A stretch of 64,000 nucleotides of DNA from Imperialibacter sp965651695. GTDB lineage: Bacteria > Bacteroidota > Bacteroidia > Cytophagales > Cyclobacteriaceae. Shown piece by piece: positions 50,769 through 59,314 of this stretch. A model generated the notes under the pieces. It searched no databases and was not told where the DNA came from. It saw nothing but the letters and a program-made list of their open reading frames with translations. The stretch lies in NCBI GenBank assembly GCA_965651695.1, contig CBFGTI010000008.1, positions 1 to 64,000 on the forward strand, read 5' to 3'. The position numbers and the translations under genes were made by a program. Position 1 is the first letter of the stretch; every line of letters starts with the position of its first letter.

Positions 50769-53120
50769 ATGATAAGGATTCCTCTCTTTGCCCTGCTACT
50801 TTTGACTTTTGGTCTTTACGGCCAGTCGCAGCTTACTATTCCGCAAATCATGCAAGGCCAGGACTACACCGGCTACTGGCCCGACGACGCCTGGTGGTCG
50901 GAAGACGGGCAGACAGTTTATTTTAATTGGAACCCTGAAAAAAACCCGGCCGACTCGCTCTATAAATTTGCGCTGGGGTCGGCGAAACCGGCTAAAGTGC
51001 CACTTCGCGAAAAACAGGGCCTCACCGGGAGAAGGGGCAGCTATAACGCTACGAAAACCCTGAAGCTTTATGAGAAAGACGGCGATGTTTTTCTGCTTGA
51101 GTTGAAGACTGGCAAAACCCGGCAGGTGACCAACACCACTGGAAGGGAGGCTAATGCCTATTTTGGGCCCGGCGAAAAAAGCATTCATTTTACTTACGAC
51201 AACAACCTGATGGCATGGGACATTGCCACCGGAGCGCTCGCCCAGCTTACGGACTTTCGGGCGGGCACCGAAAAAAAAGAGAAAAGATCGAGCGAGCAGG
51301 ACGAATGGCTTAAACGAGACCAACTGGAGCTTTCGGAAATAATCAGGCAAAAAGCAGAAGAGGAAAAGCTGCAAAAGGCAATCAACAAGGCGCAACAGCC
51401 AAGCCGCCCGCAGATCATTTACCTTGAGGGGAAGAGTGTGTCGGACATTAGGATGAGTCCCGACGGCACGCTCATTTCTTATGTGCTATTTAAAGCCGCA
51501 GACAATACCACCAACACCATGGTGCCTGCTTTTGTAACCGAGTCGGGATATACAGAGCCTATAAACACCCGCACCAAGGTAGGCTCGGAGCTTTCGAGCC
51601 GGGAAGTATGGCTCTACAGGCCCGACCTTGAGAAAAAAGTGAAGGTAAAAAGCGACGACCTGCTGGGGATAAAAGACAAACCGGACTACTATAAAGACTA
51701 TCCGAAGCTTGCAAATAGTGAAGAAAAAGAACGTGATGTTTTTACATTTGGGCCGTTTTGGTCGGACGATGGCAAAACAGCAGTGATGGTGCACCGCTCG
51801 GGCGACAATAAAGACAGGTGGATTACGAAACTAAATATCAACGACGGCAGCAATACTTTGCTGGATCGCCAACGCGACGAGGCGTGGGTAGGAGGGCCGG
51901 GAGTTGGCTGGTCGATGTATTCGCCCGGGGATATCGGTTGGTTGCCCGATAACAAGCATATCTGGTTTCAGTCGGAGGAGTCGGGCTATTCTCACCTTTA
52001 TACCCTCAATGTGGAGACAGGCAAAAAAAGTGCATTGACCTCCGGTGCTTACGAGGTATACGACGCCTTTCTTTCCAGCGATAAGAAGTTCTTCTACTTC
52101 AGCAGCAACGAAGGTGATGCCGGACAGCGGCACTTTTACAAAATGCCTGTTGGGGGTGGTAAAGCAACGAAGATCACCTCGATGGAAGGTAGCAACAACG
52201 TTGCCCTGTCGCCCGACGAAAAGAACCTGGCCATTTTGTTTTCAGCTGCCAACAAGCCCTGGGAACTGTATGTAATGCCCAACAAGGCCGGAGCTGCTGC
52301 AAAGCAGGTAACGCAATCGACCTCAGAAGAATTTAAAGCATATAGCTGGCGCACACCTGAGTTTATCACCTTTACGGCGCGGGACGGCGCATCTGTGCCT
52401 GCCAGGCTCTATAAGCCTGAAAATGTAGAAGCAAACGGCCCGGCGGTGATTTTCGTGCATGGAGCGGGGTACCTGCAAAACGCTCACAAATGGTGGAGCA
52501 GCTATTTCAGAGAATACATGTTTCACAATTTTCTGGTAGACAACGGCTACACCGTGCTCGACATCGACTACCGGGCAAGTGCAGGCTACGGGCGTGATTG
52601 GCGTACTGCCATTTACCGGCATATGGGTGGTTGGGATCTTTCCGACAATGTAGACGGCGCTAAGTACCTGGTGGAGCAGCATGGTGTTTCGAAAGACAAA
52701 ATCGGTATCTATGGCGGCTCGTATGGTGGCTTTATTACCCTGATGGCGCTGTTTACTGAGCCGGATGTGTTTGCAGCCGGCGCAGCACTGCGGTCGGTTA
52801 CCGACTGGGCCCACTATAACCACGGCTATACCTCCAATATACTGAACACGCCGGTGCTCGATAGCCTGGCCTATAGGCGCTCTTCACCCATTTATTACGC
52901 TGAAAACCTGAACAAACCGTTGCTGATCGCCCACGGAATGGTAGACACCAACGTACATTTTCAGGATGTGGTGCGGCTTGCTCAGCGGTTGATCGAACTG
53001 GGCAAAAAGGATTGGGAGATGGCCGTGTACCCGGTGGAGAACCATGGTTTTACCGAGGCCTCAAGCTGGGCCGACGAGTACCGGCGGATATTCGAGCTGT
53101 TTGAAAAGCATTTGAACTAG
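50769..53120 (+). CDS. S9 family serine peptidase (prolyl oligopeptidase/DPP-like)
   Basis: A 783-residue exported peptidase: signal peptide (IPLFALLLLTFGLYGQS), an N-terminal beta-propeller with PD40-like blades (VSDIRMSPDGTLISYV, FGPFWSDDGKTAVMV, DIGWLPDNKHIWF), and a C-terminal alpha/beta-hydrolase. The catalytic triad is Ser651 in GGSYGG, Asp726 in HGMVDTNVH and His759 in ENHGF. It is likely to remove dipeptides or cleave after proline or other residues in peptides; the exact specificity is unknown. It has no partner genes on its strand and ends 1 bp before the convergent SLC13 gene. Confidence 0.92.
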   Translation: MIRIPLFALLLLTFGLYGQSQLTIPQIMQGQDYTGYWPDDAWWSEDGQTVYFNWNPEKNPADSLYKFALGSAKPAKVPLREKQGLTGRRGSYNATKTLKLYEKDGDVFLLELKTGKTRQVTNTTGREANAYFGPGEKSIHFTYDNNLMAWDIATGALAQLTDFRAGTEKKEKRSSEQDEWLKRDQLELSEIIRQKAEEEKLQKAINKAQQPSRPQIIYLEGKSVSDIRMSPDGTLISYVLFKAADNTTNTMVPAFVTESGYTEPINTRTKVGSELSSREVWLYRPDLEKKVKVKSDDLLGIKDKPDYYKDYPKLANSEEKERDVFTFGPFWSDDGKTAVMVHRSGDNKDRWITKLNINDGSNTLLDRQRDEAWVGGPGVGWSMYSPGDIGWLPDNKHIWFQSEESGYSHLYTLNVETGKKSALTSGAYEVYDAFLSSDKKFFYFSSNEGDAGQRHFYKMPVGGGKATKITSMEGSNNVALSPDEKNLAILFSAANKPWELYVMPNKAGAAAKQVTQSTSEEFKAYSWRTPEFITFTARDGASVPARLYKPENVEANGPAVIFVHGAGYLQNAHKWWSSYFREYMFHNFLVDNGYTVLDIDYRASAGYGRDWRTAIYRHMGGWDLSDNVDGAKYLVEQHGVSKDKIGIYGGSYGGFITLMALFTEPDVFAAGAALRSVTDWAHYNHGYTSNILNTPVLDSLAYRRSSPIYYAENLNKPLLIAHGMVDTNVHFQDVVRLAQRLIELGKKDWEMAVYPVENHGFTEASSWADEYRRIFELFEKHLN

Positions 53121-53121
53121 C

Positions 53122-54915
53122 CTAAAAGGGAAAAATAATGGGTATGAGCAAGCTTGCCAGCAACCAAAAAAGGAGTGCGAGCGGCCACCCCACTTTGAAG
53201 TAGTCGGTAAACTTATAGCTGCCGGCGCTGTACACCATGGTATTGGTTTGGTAGCCAACGGGTGTCATAAAGCTGGCTGACGCAGCAAACGTAACCGCCA
53301 TGAGAAAGGGCGTAGCGCTAAGGCCCAACGATTGTGCTGTGGCAATGGCAATGGGTGCGAGCAGTGCGGCAGTAGCGTTGTTCGACATCATTTCGGTAAG
53401 CAGCATGGTAACAAGGTAAAGACCGGAAATAATGGCAACAGGCCCCAGCTCGCCGAGCGAATCAATGAGTGTGCTGGCGATAACAGCCGCCAGGCCGCTT
53501 TTTTGCATGGCTACTCCCAGGCTAAGGGCGCCTGCCAGCAGAAAGATCACCTTCCACTCTATGGCTTTGTACAGCTCCTTCATGGTGATGGTTTTGGAGA
53601 TTACCAGCACCACGGCACCGCCAATGGCACCGACCATTATGTCGACAATATTGAGTGCGGCGAGGGTGACAATACCGGCTATTGTAGCCAGAACAAAAAA
53701 GAAACGCTTCTTTTTGAAATCGACCAGGCCTTCTTCAGAAAGGATGATAAAGGGGCTCTCCTGTGAGGTTTCCTGCTTTTTCAGTTCGGTTAGGTGGTGG
53801 GTTTTAATTTCTGCCAGCACCACGTCACCGGCTTTTAGCGGCACGTCGTGAAGATGCTCGTGAAGTACTTCTTCCCTGTGGCGTATGGCCAGCGGAACAG
53901 CCCGGTAGCTTCTACGGAAGTCAATCTGCCGAAGTGTTTTGCCTTCGAACGTCGATTGTGAGGTAATTACAAGCTCTACCAGCGTCATGCCATCGCGGTT
54001 GAATCTCTCCTCGCCGACCTTTAGCTCCGACTGCGGCTGAATTTTTACCATGTCTTTCAGGCCCTTGATCTTATCAAGGTTGCAGCGCACCTTTAGCACG
54101 TCGTCGGCCAGCAGCACCATGTCGCCGGGAGGAAGGTCGTATTTCTGCCCGTTTCTTCTCACCTCAAGTATGTCCATCTCCAGCTCTTTCACCAGCGGGC
54201 TGTCCATAATGCGCTGGCCTGTAAAGGCGCCGTTGGCCTGCAGCTGTATTTCGGTGAGGAAATCGCGAAGGGAAGCGGCATTTTTCAGCCCGTTGGCCAC
54301 CGACCGGTTGGGAAGAAGCTTAAAGCCTATAAAAGCCATGTAGAGGGTGCCGACAATGAGAAATATGACACCGAGGGGGCTCATTTCGAACATGGAGAAC
54401 CCGGGAAGACCGTTTTTTAGCGCCACGCCCGACACCACAATATTGGTGGAGGTACCAATGAGTGAACACACACCACCGAAGATTGACGCAAAAGAGATGG
54501 GAATCAAAAGCTTAGATGGGCTAATGTGCGTAACATTGGCAATATGCACGGCAACCGGTATAAACACAGCGACTACCGGCGTGTTGTTGATGAATGCTGA
54601 AATGCCGCCAATAACCAGAATAAGGGTGAGCATGCCCAGGAAAAAATTTTGGCGGAATATGTTGGAAAGGAAAGGTGCAATTACCTGCAGGGCCCCGGTG
54701 TTCATCAGAGCGGCGCTAAGCACAAACATGAATGCAACCGTAATTGTGGCAGGGTTGGCAAAACCCGACACACCTTCTTCCGGAGTGATAACCCCCAACA
54801 ATACCAGGCTTACCAGAATAAGTAGTGCTACAACGTCAATGGAAAAATACTCGGTGATGAAAAGCACTACGGCTATTACAATCACTCCCAATACAACAAG
54901 GGCTTCGGCGCTCAT
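53122..54915 (-). CDS. SLC13-type anion permease with TrkA-C domains
   Basis: A 597-residue inner-membrane transporter. The first part has about five membrane segments (VLGVIVIAVVLFITEYFSI, LILVIGGISAFINNTPVVAV), with ISAFINNTPVVA as the hallmark SLC13/ArsB-like substrate motif. Residues about 210-390 hold two RCK_C/TrkA-C domains (ILEVRRNGQKYDLPPGDMVL and LAIRHREEVLHEHLHDVPL), then the second transmembrane half with TEMMSNNATAALLAPIAIA. Members carry dicarboxylates, sulfate or similar anions with sodium or protons; the substrate here is unknown. It converges with the S9 peptidase gene. Confidence 0.9.
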   Translation of the reverse strand: MSAEALVVLGVIVIAVVLFITEYFSIDVVALLILVSLVLLGVITPEEGVSGFANPATITVAFMFVLSAALMNTGALQVIAPFLSNIFRQNFFLGMLTLILVIGGISAFINNTPVVAVFIPVAVHIANVTHISPSKLLIPISFASIFGGVCSLIGTSTNIVVSGVALKNGLPGFSMFEMSPLGVIFLIVGTLYMAFIGFKLLPNRSVANGLKNAASLRDFLTEIQLQANGAFTGQRIMDSPLVKELEMDILEVRRNGQKYDLPPGDMVLLADDVLKVRCNLDKIKGLKDMVKIQPQSELKVGEERFNRDGMTLVELVITSQSTFEGKTLRQIDFRRSYRAVPLAIRHREEVLHEHLHDVPLKAGDVVLAEIKTHHLTELKKQETSQESPFIILSEEGLVDFKKKRFFFVLATIAGIVTLAALNIVDIMVGAIGGAVVLVISKTITMKELYKAIEWKVIFLLAGALSLGVAMQKSGLAAVIASTLIDSLGELGPVAIISGLYLVTMLLTEMMSNNATAALLAPIAIATAQSLGLSATPFLMAVTFAASASFMTPVGYQTNTMVYSAGSYKFTDYFKVGWPLALLFWLLASLLIPIIFPF

Positions 54916-54988
54916 AGGTAGAATTGAGGCGCCAAATTATAAAAATCTATAAACTATACCAATTTAGTAGACTAATTGTATTGTTATT

Positions 54989-55423
54989 CTAACCTCGCGA
55001 AAGGAATTCTTCCTTTTTGAGGATCGACGCCAGTGTGTTCTCTTTCAGGATTCTGACCGTTTCGTTTCTCACGGCCATAAATACATCCCTGATACCACAC
55101 GTTTCTTCATCCTTACACTCGTCGCATTTTTGATAATACTTGTAGGTTACGCACGGTAGTAACGCAATGGGCCCGTCGAACAGCCTCATAATGTCGGCAA
55201 TATTTACTTCGCCGGGGTTCCTCAACAGGTAGTACCCGCCTCCCTTGCCTTTTTTGCTTGCCAGTATGCCTGCGTTTTTCAAATCGAGCAGTATCGACTC
55301 CAAAAATTTCTGAGGTATGTTTTCCTTTTCTGAAATGGTACTTATAAGCACCGGCCCCTGTTCGTATTTGTGCGCAAGGTGAACCAGTGCATTTAAAGCA
55401 TACTTGGTTTTCTTAGAAATCAT
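54989..55423 (-). CDS. Rrf2 family transcriptional regulator
   Basis: A 144-residue winged-helix regulator (ISKKTKYALNALVHLAHKY, VLISTISEKENIPQKFLES, SKKGKGGGYYLLRNP). Cys91, Cys100, Cys103 and Cys109 resemble the Fe-S ligands of IscR/NsrR-type Rrf2 proteins, with spacing that differs from IscR. It could sense Fe-S status, nitric oxide or sulfur; the targets are not visible, as no Fe-S assembly genes are nearby. Its own promoter region contains a palindrome, which fits autoregulation. Confidence 0.9.
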   Translation of the reverse strand: MISKKTKYALNALVHLAHKYEQGPVLISTISEKENIPQKFLESILLDLKNAGILASKKGKGGGYYLLRNPGEVNIADIMRLFDGPIALLPCVTYKYYQKCDECKDEETCGIRDVFMAVRNETVRILKENTLASILKKEEFLSRG

Positions 55424-55444
55424 TACTGAACGTTAGCGTCGGCG

Positions 55445-55452
55445 CAAATATA
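55445..55452 (-). promoter_or_regulatory. -7 box of Rrf2 regulator gene
   Basis: On the minus strand TATATTTG at 55452-55445, a perfect match, about 22 bp before the ATG at 55423. The predicted leader is about 15 nt. Confidence 0.65.
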
Positions 55453-55465
55453 AGTATTACTACAC

Positions 55466-55475
55466 ATAAGCTTAT
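55466..55475. promoter_or_regulatory. Palindrome ATAAGCTTAT, possible Rrf2 operator
   Basis: A perfect 10-bp palindrome at the -33 position of the Rrf2 gene promoter, where a dimeric Rrf2 repressor could block RNA polymerase. It is a weak signal by itself because A/T-rich palindromes are common. Confidence 0.35.
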
Positions 55476-55525
55476 TTGCCCGCCAAAACCCAGCACCAAT
55501 TTGGCGCCGGGTATGGGCAAAGCCC

Positions 55526-58500
55526 TTAATCGCCGATCATAATAAATGCGCCCCAATAGTAGGGCTCGGGGTATTTCTTTTTCAGCTCCCGCTGTGCTGT
55601 GATAAACGAGCCGTGCTTATCGCCTGTTTTTAACCAGGTTTGGTAAAACGTAGTCATTAGTTCCTGCGTGGCGTCGTCGTCCACTGTCCACATACTCATT
55701 ATCATGCTTTTGGCGCCCGCTATTTTAAAAGCCCGCTGGAGGCCATATACGCCTTCTCCGTTTTGTACCGTGCCCAGGCCGGTTTCGCAAGCTGAGAGCA
55801 CCACGAGGTCGGTGCCTTCGAGCGAAAGATTCATGGCTTCGTAGGCGGTAAGGATGCCGTCTTCGTTGCCGGTGTTATTGCTTATTTCGCCTGAAGCCAG
55901 GTAGCTGTTGGCGCCGGCAAAAATCAGCCCTGATCTCAGCAGCGGGTTCTGCACGTATTTGGTGTCGACGGCTTCGTCAGCATTTGGGTTTTCGAGAAAA
56001 AAACCGTGAGTAGCAATATGCAGGGTTTTGGGTGACTTTACCTCCTTAATGCTCGATTCCACGGCGCTATCGCCCAGCACAATGTCGCTGTTTTGGTTGG
56101 CACTGGCATACAACGAGCTGATTTTTTCAACCTCCACCTTGGTGCCGGGCAGCAGGGCAAGCAGGTCGTTGCTGTTGATATACCTGTTGAGATTACCACG
56201 GATACCTCTTGGCAATCCTCTCGAAACTCCCCCCCGGGTGTTTTCTTCAGCTGGGGCCGAACCTCGGGTGCCTCTTGTTCCACGCACGTCAGCGGCACTT
56301 GCCATATCGCCGGTCGTGGTGGTTTGCGCTATCATTTCCTCAAATGAGCCCTTGTGATAATTGGGGTACCCGATGAGCATAGCTTTGCCATCTTTTAACG
56401 CAGGCGAACTGCCGGCCGGGCTATCAATCAGGTCTTTGGTGTTGGTTACTATCTGAATGGCAATTTCATCAAGCGTATACCTTTCGGTGGCGGGATTTCG
56501 CAGCGAGTAAATGCTTATCTGGTTGTACACGCCATCGGGCGAGAAGTATACTTTTTTAACTCCCGTCAACTTGTTGGCAATAGGTTTCCAGAAAAGGCCG
56601 TACGAATGGTCTTCTTCTATCTTGTAGCGAATGGCGTTCCGGTAATTGGCCAGGTACCGGTTTTCCATGTTATTGCCATTGCGGATAATGACAATGTCGG
56701 GCTGTGTTTGTGTGTCGTGGCGGACGATGAGCGCGGCATAGTAGACTTCGTCGGTAAAAAAGCCGCTTGAATCGGGCTTAAACTCCCTGAACCTTACGAT
56801 TTCTACAGCTGCCTCGCCCGGTTTGAGCTGGTCCCGCACGTTTTGCCAGGTATAATCTTTTTGCACAAAAGTATTGGCAAAGGCGGCCGAGGCGGTGCTT
56901 AGTTCCTTTTCCAGCGTGTTTGCCAGCTGCGTTAGCGAATCGATCTTCCTGTTTCGTGTTTCAATTTCTTCGTCGCTCGCCGAATAAAGCCTGGCTATCT
57001 GCTCCTTCTGGCTTATCCAGTCGCCAAACTTATTGATCAGTGTGCTGTCGCCGCTGTTAAGGATGCTCTCCCGCACCTTGTTGGTGGCGTACAGGATTAA
57101 CCCCTTGGTAGCAAGCTGAAAATTATACATGTCGCCTGTGAGCGCGGGATTTTCTTTATTTTGCTCTACGGCAAAGGAGTTAAATTCCTCAAAAGCTTTG
57201 CGAAGTTTGGTGTAGTAAAAGGTAGACTTTTCGTCTTCGCTTAATATGGGGAAGAACGTATTTATCTGGCCAAAAAAGTTGGCGAAGGTTTCCTTATAGA
57301 GGGCTTCGGCTGCTTTGGTATCTCTCTGTGCCCACTTAAGCGTAGCGAGTTTGTTGGTGGTTTCGGCATACTTGGGATGGGTAGCGCCAATGGCTTTTAT
57401 CCTTATTCGCAACGACTCGGCGAAATACCTCTCGGCTTCAGCCAAATTCTGCCTTTTGAAATAAAGATTGCCCATGTCGTGCACACTGTTGGCATAGTCG
57501 GGGTGATCTTCTCCCAGCACCTTCTGGTCGGTTTTGAGCACGTTGGTCATCGTGTTTAATGCCACATCCAGCTGGCCGTCGTTAATGTAGGCCAAGGCAA
57601 GATTGGCCTGCGTAAACGAGTAGTCGAAGCTTTCTTCGCCCATGAGTGCAGCTATTATTTCCAGGGCTTTTTGGAACGTGGCAATTGCTTCGGCATGTTT
57701 GCCCTGATAGGTATATGCAAGGCCGAGGGCATCGAGTGAAAAAGCGTAGTTGGGAGAGTCTTCGCCAAACAGTTCGGCGTCGAGGGCGAGACTTTCCTGA
57801 AGGTACCTGACGGCGTCGTCGTAGAGCCCAAGCCGGCGTTTTACAATGCCCATATAGTTAACCACCAGGCTGCGTACTTCCGTGTTCTCCCCCTGCAGCC
57901 TGTCGAGAATAGCCACCGCGTCGGTGAGTGTTTGCTCGGCATCGGAGTACCGGCCGGCCGATTGGTACAGGAAGCTGAGGTTTGCCAGCGCTACCACATA
58001 ATCGGCAGAAGCACTGCCCACGCCGTTTTCAATCAGCCCGAGTGCACGGGTAAACGTTTTCTCCGACTTTGAGAACTCGCCGGTAGTGGTGTAAAGCATA
58101 GCGAGGTTGGTGACGATGGACGGGTACTGCGGATTTTTTTCGCCCGCTTCACGCATTAGCCGGCGGAGGGTATTTTCGGCATCCTTGTATCTTCCGGTAT
58201 TCTTGTAAAGCTCGGCCAGGTTTTTTACGGTTTGTGCGTATTCTTCGCTCTTGGTACCGTATTTTTTCTTGTCTTCGTTCACCAGCTCAAGAAACAGCCG
58301 CTCCGACTCCTGGTAGTTGCCCATGTCCATGGCAAAAGAGGCAAGGTTATACACAATGCTTCCGTAGTCGTAAGCTTCTTTTGGTTGTATTTTTTGCCTT
58401 AGGGCGAATTCATCCTGGTAGTATTGGTATGCCTTAAGCGGATCGCCCTGCACGGCGTGAGACTCTGCCAGCCACGAATAAACGAGGGCAGTAAGTGTGT

Positions 58501-58705
58501 CTTGCGTAGGTTGGGCAAAGCCAACGAGCTCTTCCTCGGCACTTAGCAGCACGTCGTAGTTGTAGTCGTCGTAGGCCTTCTGGCATTTTTCATACAGTTT
58601 TTTAAAGTCTTTGCTATCGAACTTGTATTGGGAAAAAGCAGGTAGCGAAGCAATCAAAAGAAAAAAGAGACTAAGGATGCGGCCGAAAAATTGAAAGCTA
58701 TTCAT
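55526..58705 (-). CDS. Secreted TPR-CHAT protease-like protein
   Basis: A 1,059-residue protein with a Sec signal (FFLLIASLPAFSQ), about ten tetratricopeptide repeats over residues 60-480 (SIVYNLASFAMDMGNYQESE, TVKNLAELYKNTGRYKDAEN, and similar), a helical linker, and a C-terminal CHAT domain (about 740-1059). The CHAT catalytic dyad is present: His900 in HIATHGFF and Cys973 in VLSACETGLG. CHAT proteases belong to the caspase/gingipain clan and cleave specific partner proteins. Here the TPR and signal peptide place it outside the cytoplasm. No partner or CRISPR genes are nearby, and the divergent neighbour is a large surface protein. Confidence 0.9.
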   Translation of the reverse strand: MNSFQFFGRILSLFFLLIASLPAFSQYKFDSKDFKKLYEKCQKAYDDYNYDVLLSAEEELVGFAQPTQDTLTALVYSWLAESHAVQGDPLKAYQYYQDEFALRQKIQPKEAYDYGSIVYNLASFAMDMGNYQESERLFLELVNEDKKKYGTKSEEYAQTVKNLAELYKNTGRYKDAENTLRRLMREAGEKNPQYPSIVTNLAMLYTTTGEFSKSEKTFTRALGLIENGVGSASADYVVALANLSFLYQSAGRYSDAEQTLTDAVAILDRLQGENTEVRSLVVNYMGIVKRRLGLYDDAVRYLQESLALDAELFGEDSPNYAFSLDALGLAYTYQGKHAEAIATFQKALEIIAALMGEESFDYSFTQANLALAYINDGQLDVALNTMTNVLKTDQKVLGEDHPDYANSVHDMGNLYFKRQNLAEAERYFAESLRIRIKAIGATHPKYAETTNKLATLKWAQRDTKAAEALYKETFANFFGQINTFFPILSEDEKSTFYYTKLRKAFEEFNSFAVEQNKENPALTGDMYNFQLATKGLILYATNKVRESILNSGDSTLINKFGDWISQKEQIARLYSASDEEIETRNRKIDSLTQLANTLEKELSTASAAFANTFVQKDYTWQNVRDQLKPGEAAVEIVRFREFKPDSSGFFTDEVYYAALIVRHDTQTQPDIVIIRNGNNMENRYLANYRNAIRYKIEEDHSYGLFWKPIANKLTGVKKVYFSPDGVYNQISIYSLRNPATERYTLDEIAIQIVTNTKDLIDSPAGSSPALKDGKAMLIGYPNYHKGSFEEMIAQTTTTGDMASAADVRGTRGTRGSAPAEENTRGGVSRGLPRGIRGNLNRYINSNDLLALLPGTKVEVEKISSLYASANQNSDIVLGDSAVESSIKEVKSPKTLHIATHGFFLENPNADEAVDTKYVQNPLLRSGLIFAGANSYLASGEISNNTGNEDGILTAYEAMNLSLEGTDLVVLSACETGLGTVQNGEGVYGLQRAFKIAGAKSMIMSMWTVDDDATQELMTTFYQTWLKTGDKHGSFITAQRELKKKYPEPYYWGAFIMIGD

Positions 58706-59314
58706 AAAAAAAGAAGTTTTTGATTAGGTGAAACAGCCATAACAGGAAATATGCCCCCATGGCATGAACAACAATAAAACGGACTTTAAGGTCTTCATTC
58801 CGGGCTGACAATAACTTACGGGCATGGCAACCCGCTTAGGTGCTGACTGTGACAAGCCGACGAATCGCTGCCGGAATTGCCGCCATTGCCATAAAATGTA
58901 CCACGCCCCGACTCAAATTGTTTGTCCGAAACATTAAAGTTATGACAGTACGGAATATATCCAATCAAATATCCGAATGATTATAGGAATGATAAATACC
59001 CATTAGTCGGTATTTACATGGCTCTCGTCGAAATTATATTTGCACTTCTGTTGGGTGTTCGACAAAATGAGATATTTTTAGAACAAGCTTTTCGGGCGAC
59101 CAACCTGGTGAGCGCTACCCCTTGAAAATGGTCTTACGCACGTAAATGCGGTGACCGCCCCCCAGCTATTTTTTGTACAGCTATGGCTATTGCCATTTAT
59201 TTCCCAAACAGGTTGCAAAACCTGAACAGCATTGTATTGTGCCTTTAGTAGAGCCGAAAGCACACCAATGCGAAAACACAACCATTTATTTAGACTAGTC
59301 TGACCGACCGACCG
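58706..59314. other. 609-bp divergent spacer
   Basis: This spacer holds the regulatory region between the CHAT gene and the LamG gene. For the LamG gene there is a -7 box at 59035-59042 and a long leader of about 265 nt. The last bases before the start codon are three copies of GACC (59302-59313). For the CHAT gene no clear promoter box was found. No RNA gene or coding frame was recognised. Confidence 0.5.
59013..59042 (+). promoter_or_regulatory. Promoter candidate for LamG surface protein gene
   Basis: TATATTTG at 59035-59042 is a perfect -7 box; TTTA at 59013-59016 is a near -33 match 18 bp upstream. It is far (about 270 bp) from the ATG at 59315, so a second, nearer promoter cannot be excluded. 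Confidence 0.5.

Noticed and set aside
55526..58705. TPR-CHAT protein as the protease partner of a type III-E CRISPR system.
   Set aside because: No CRISPR array, Cas gene or gRAMP-like gene lies in the window, and this protein has a Sec signal peptide, unlike the cytoplasmic Craspase partner.
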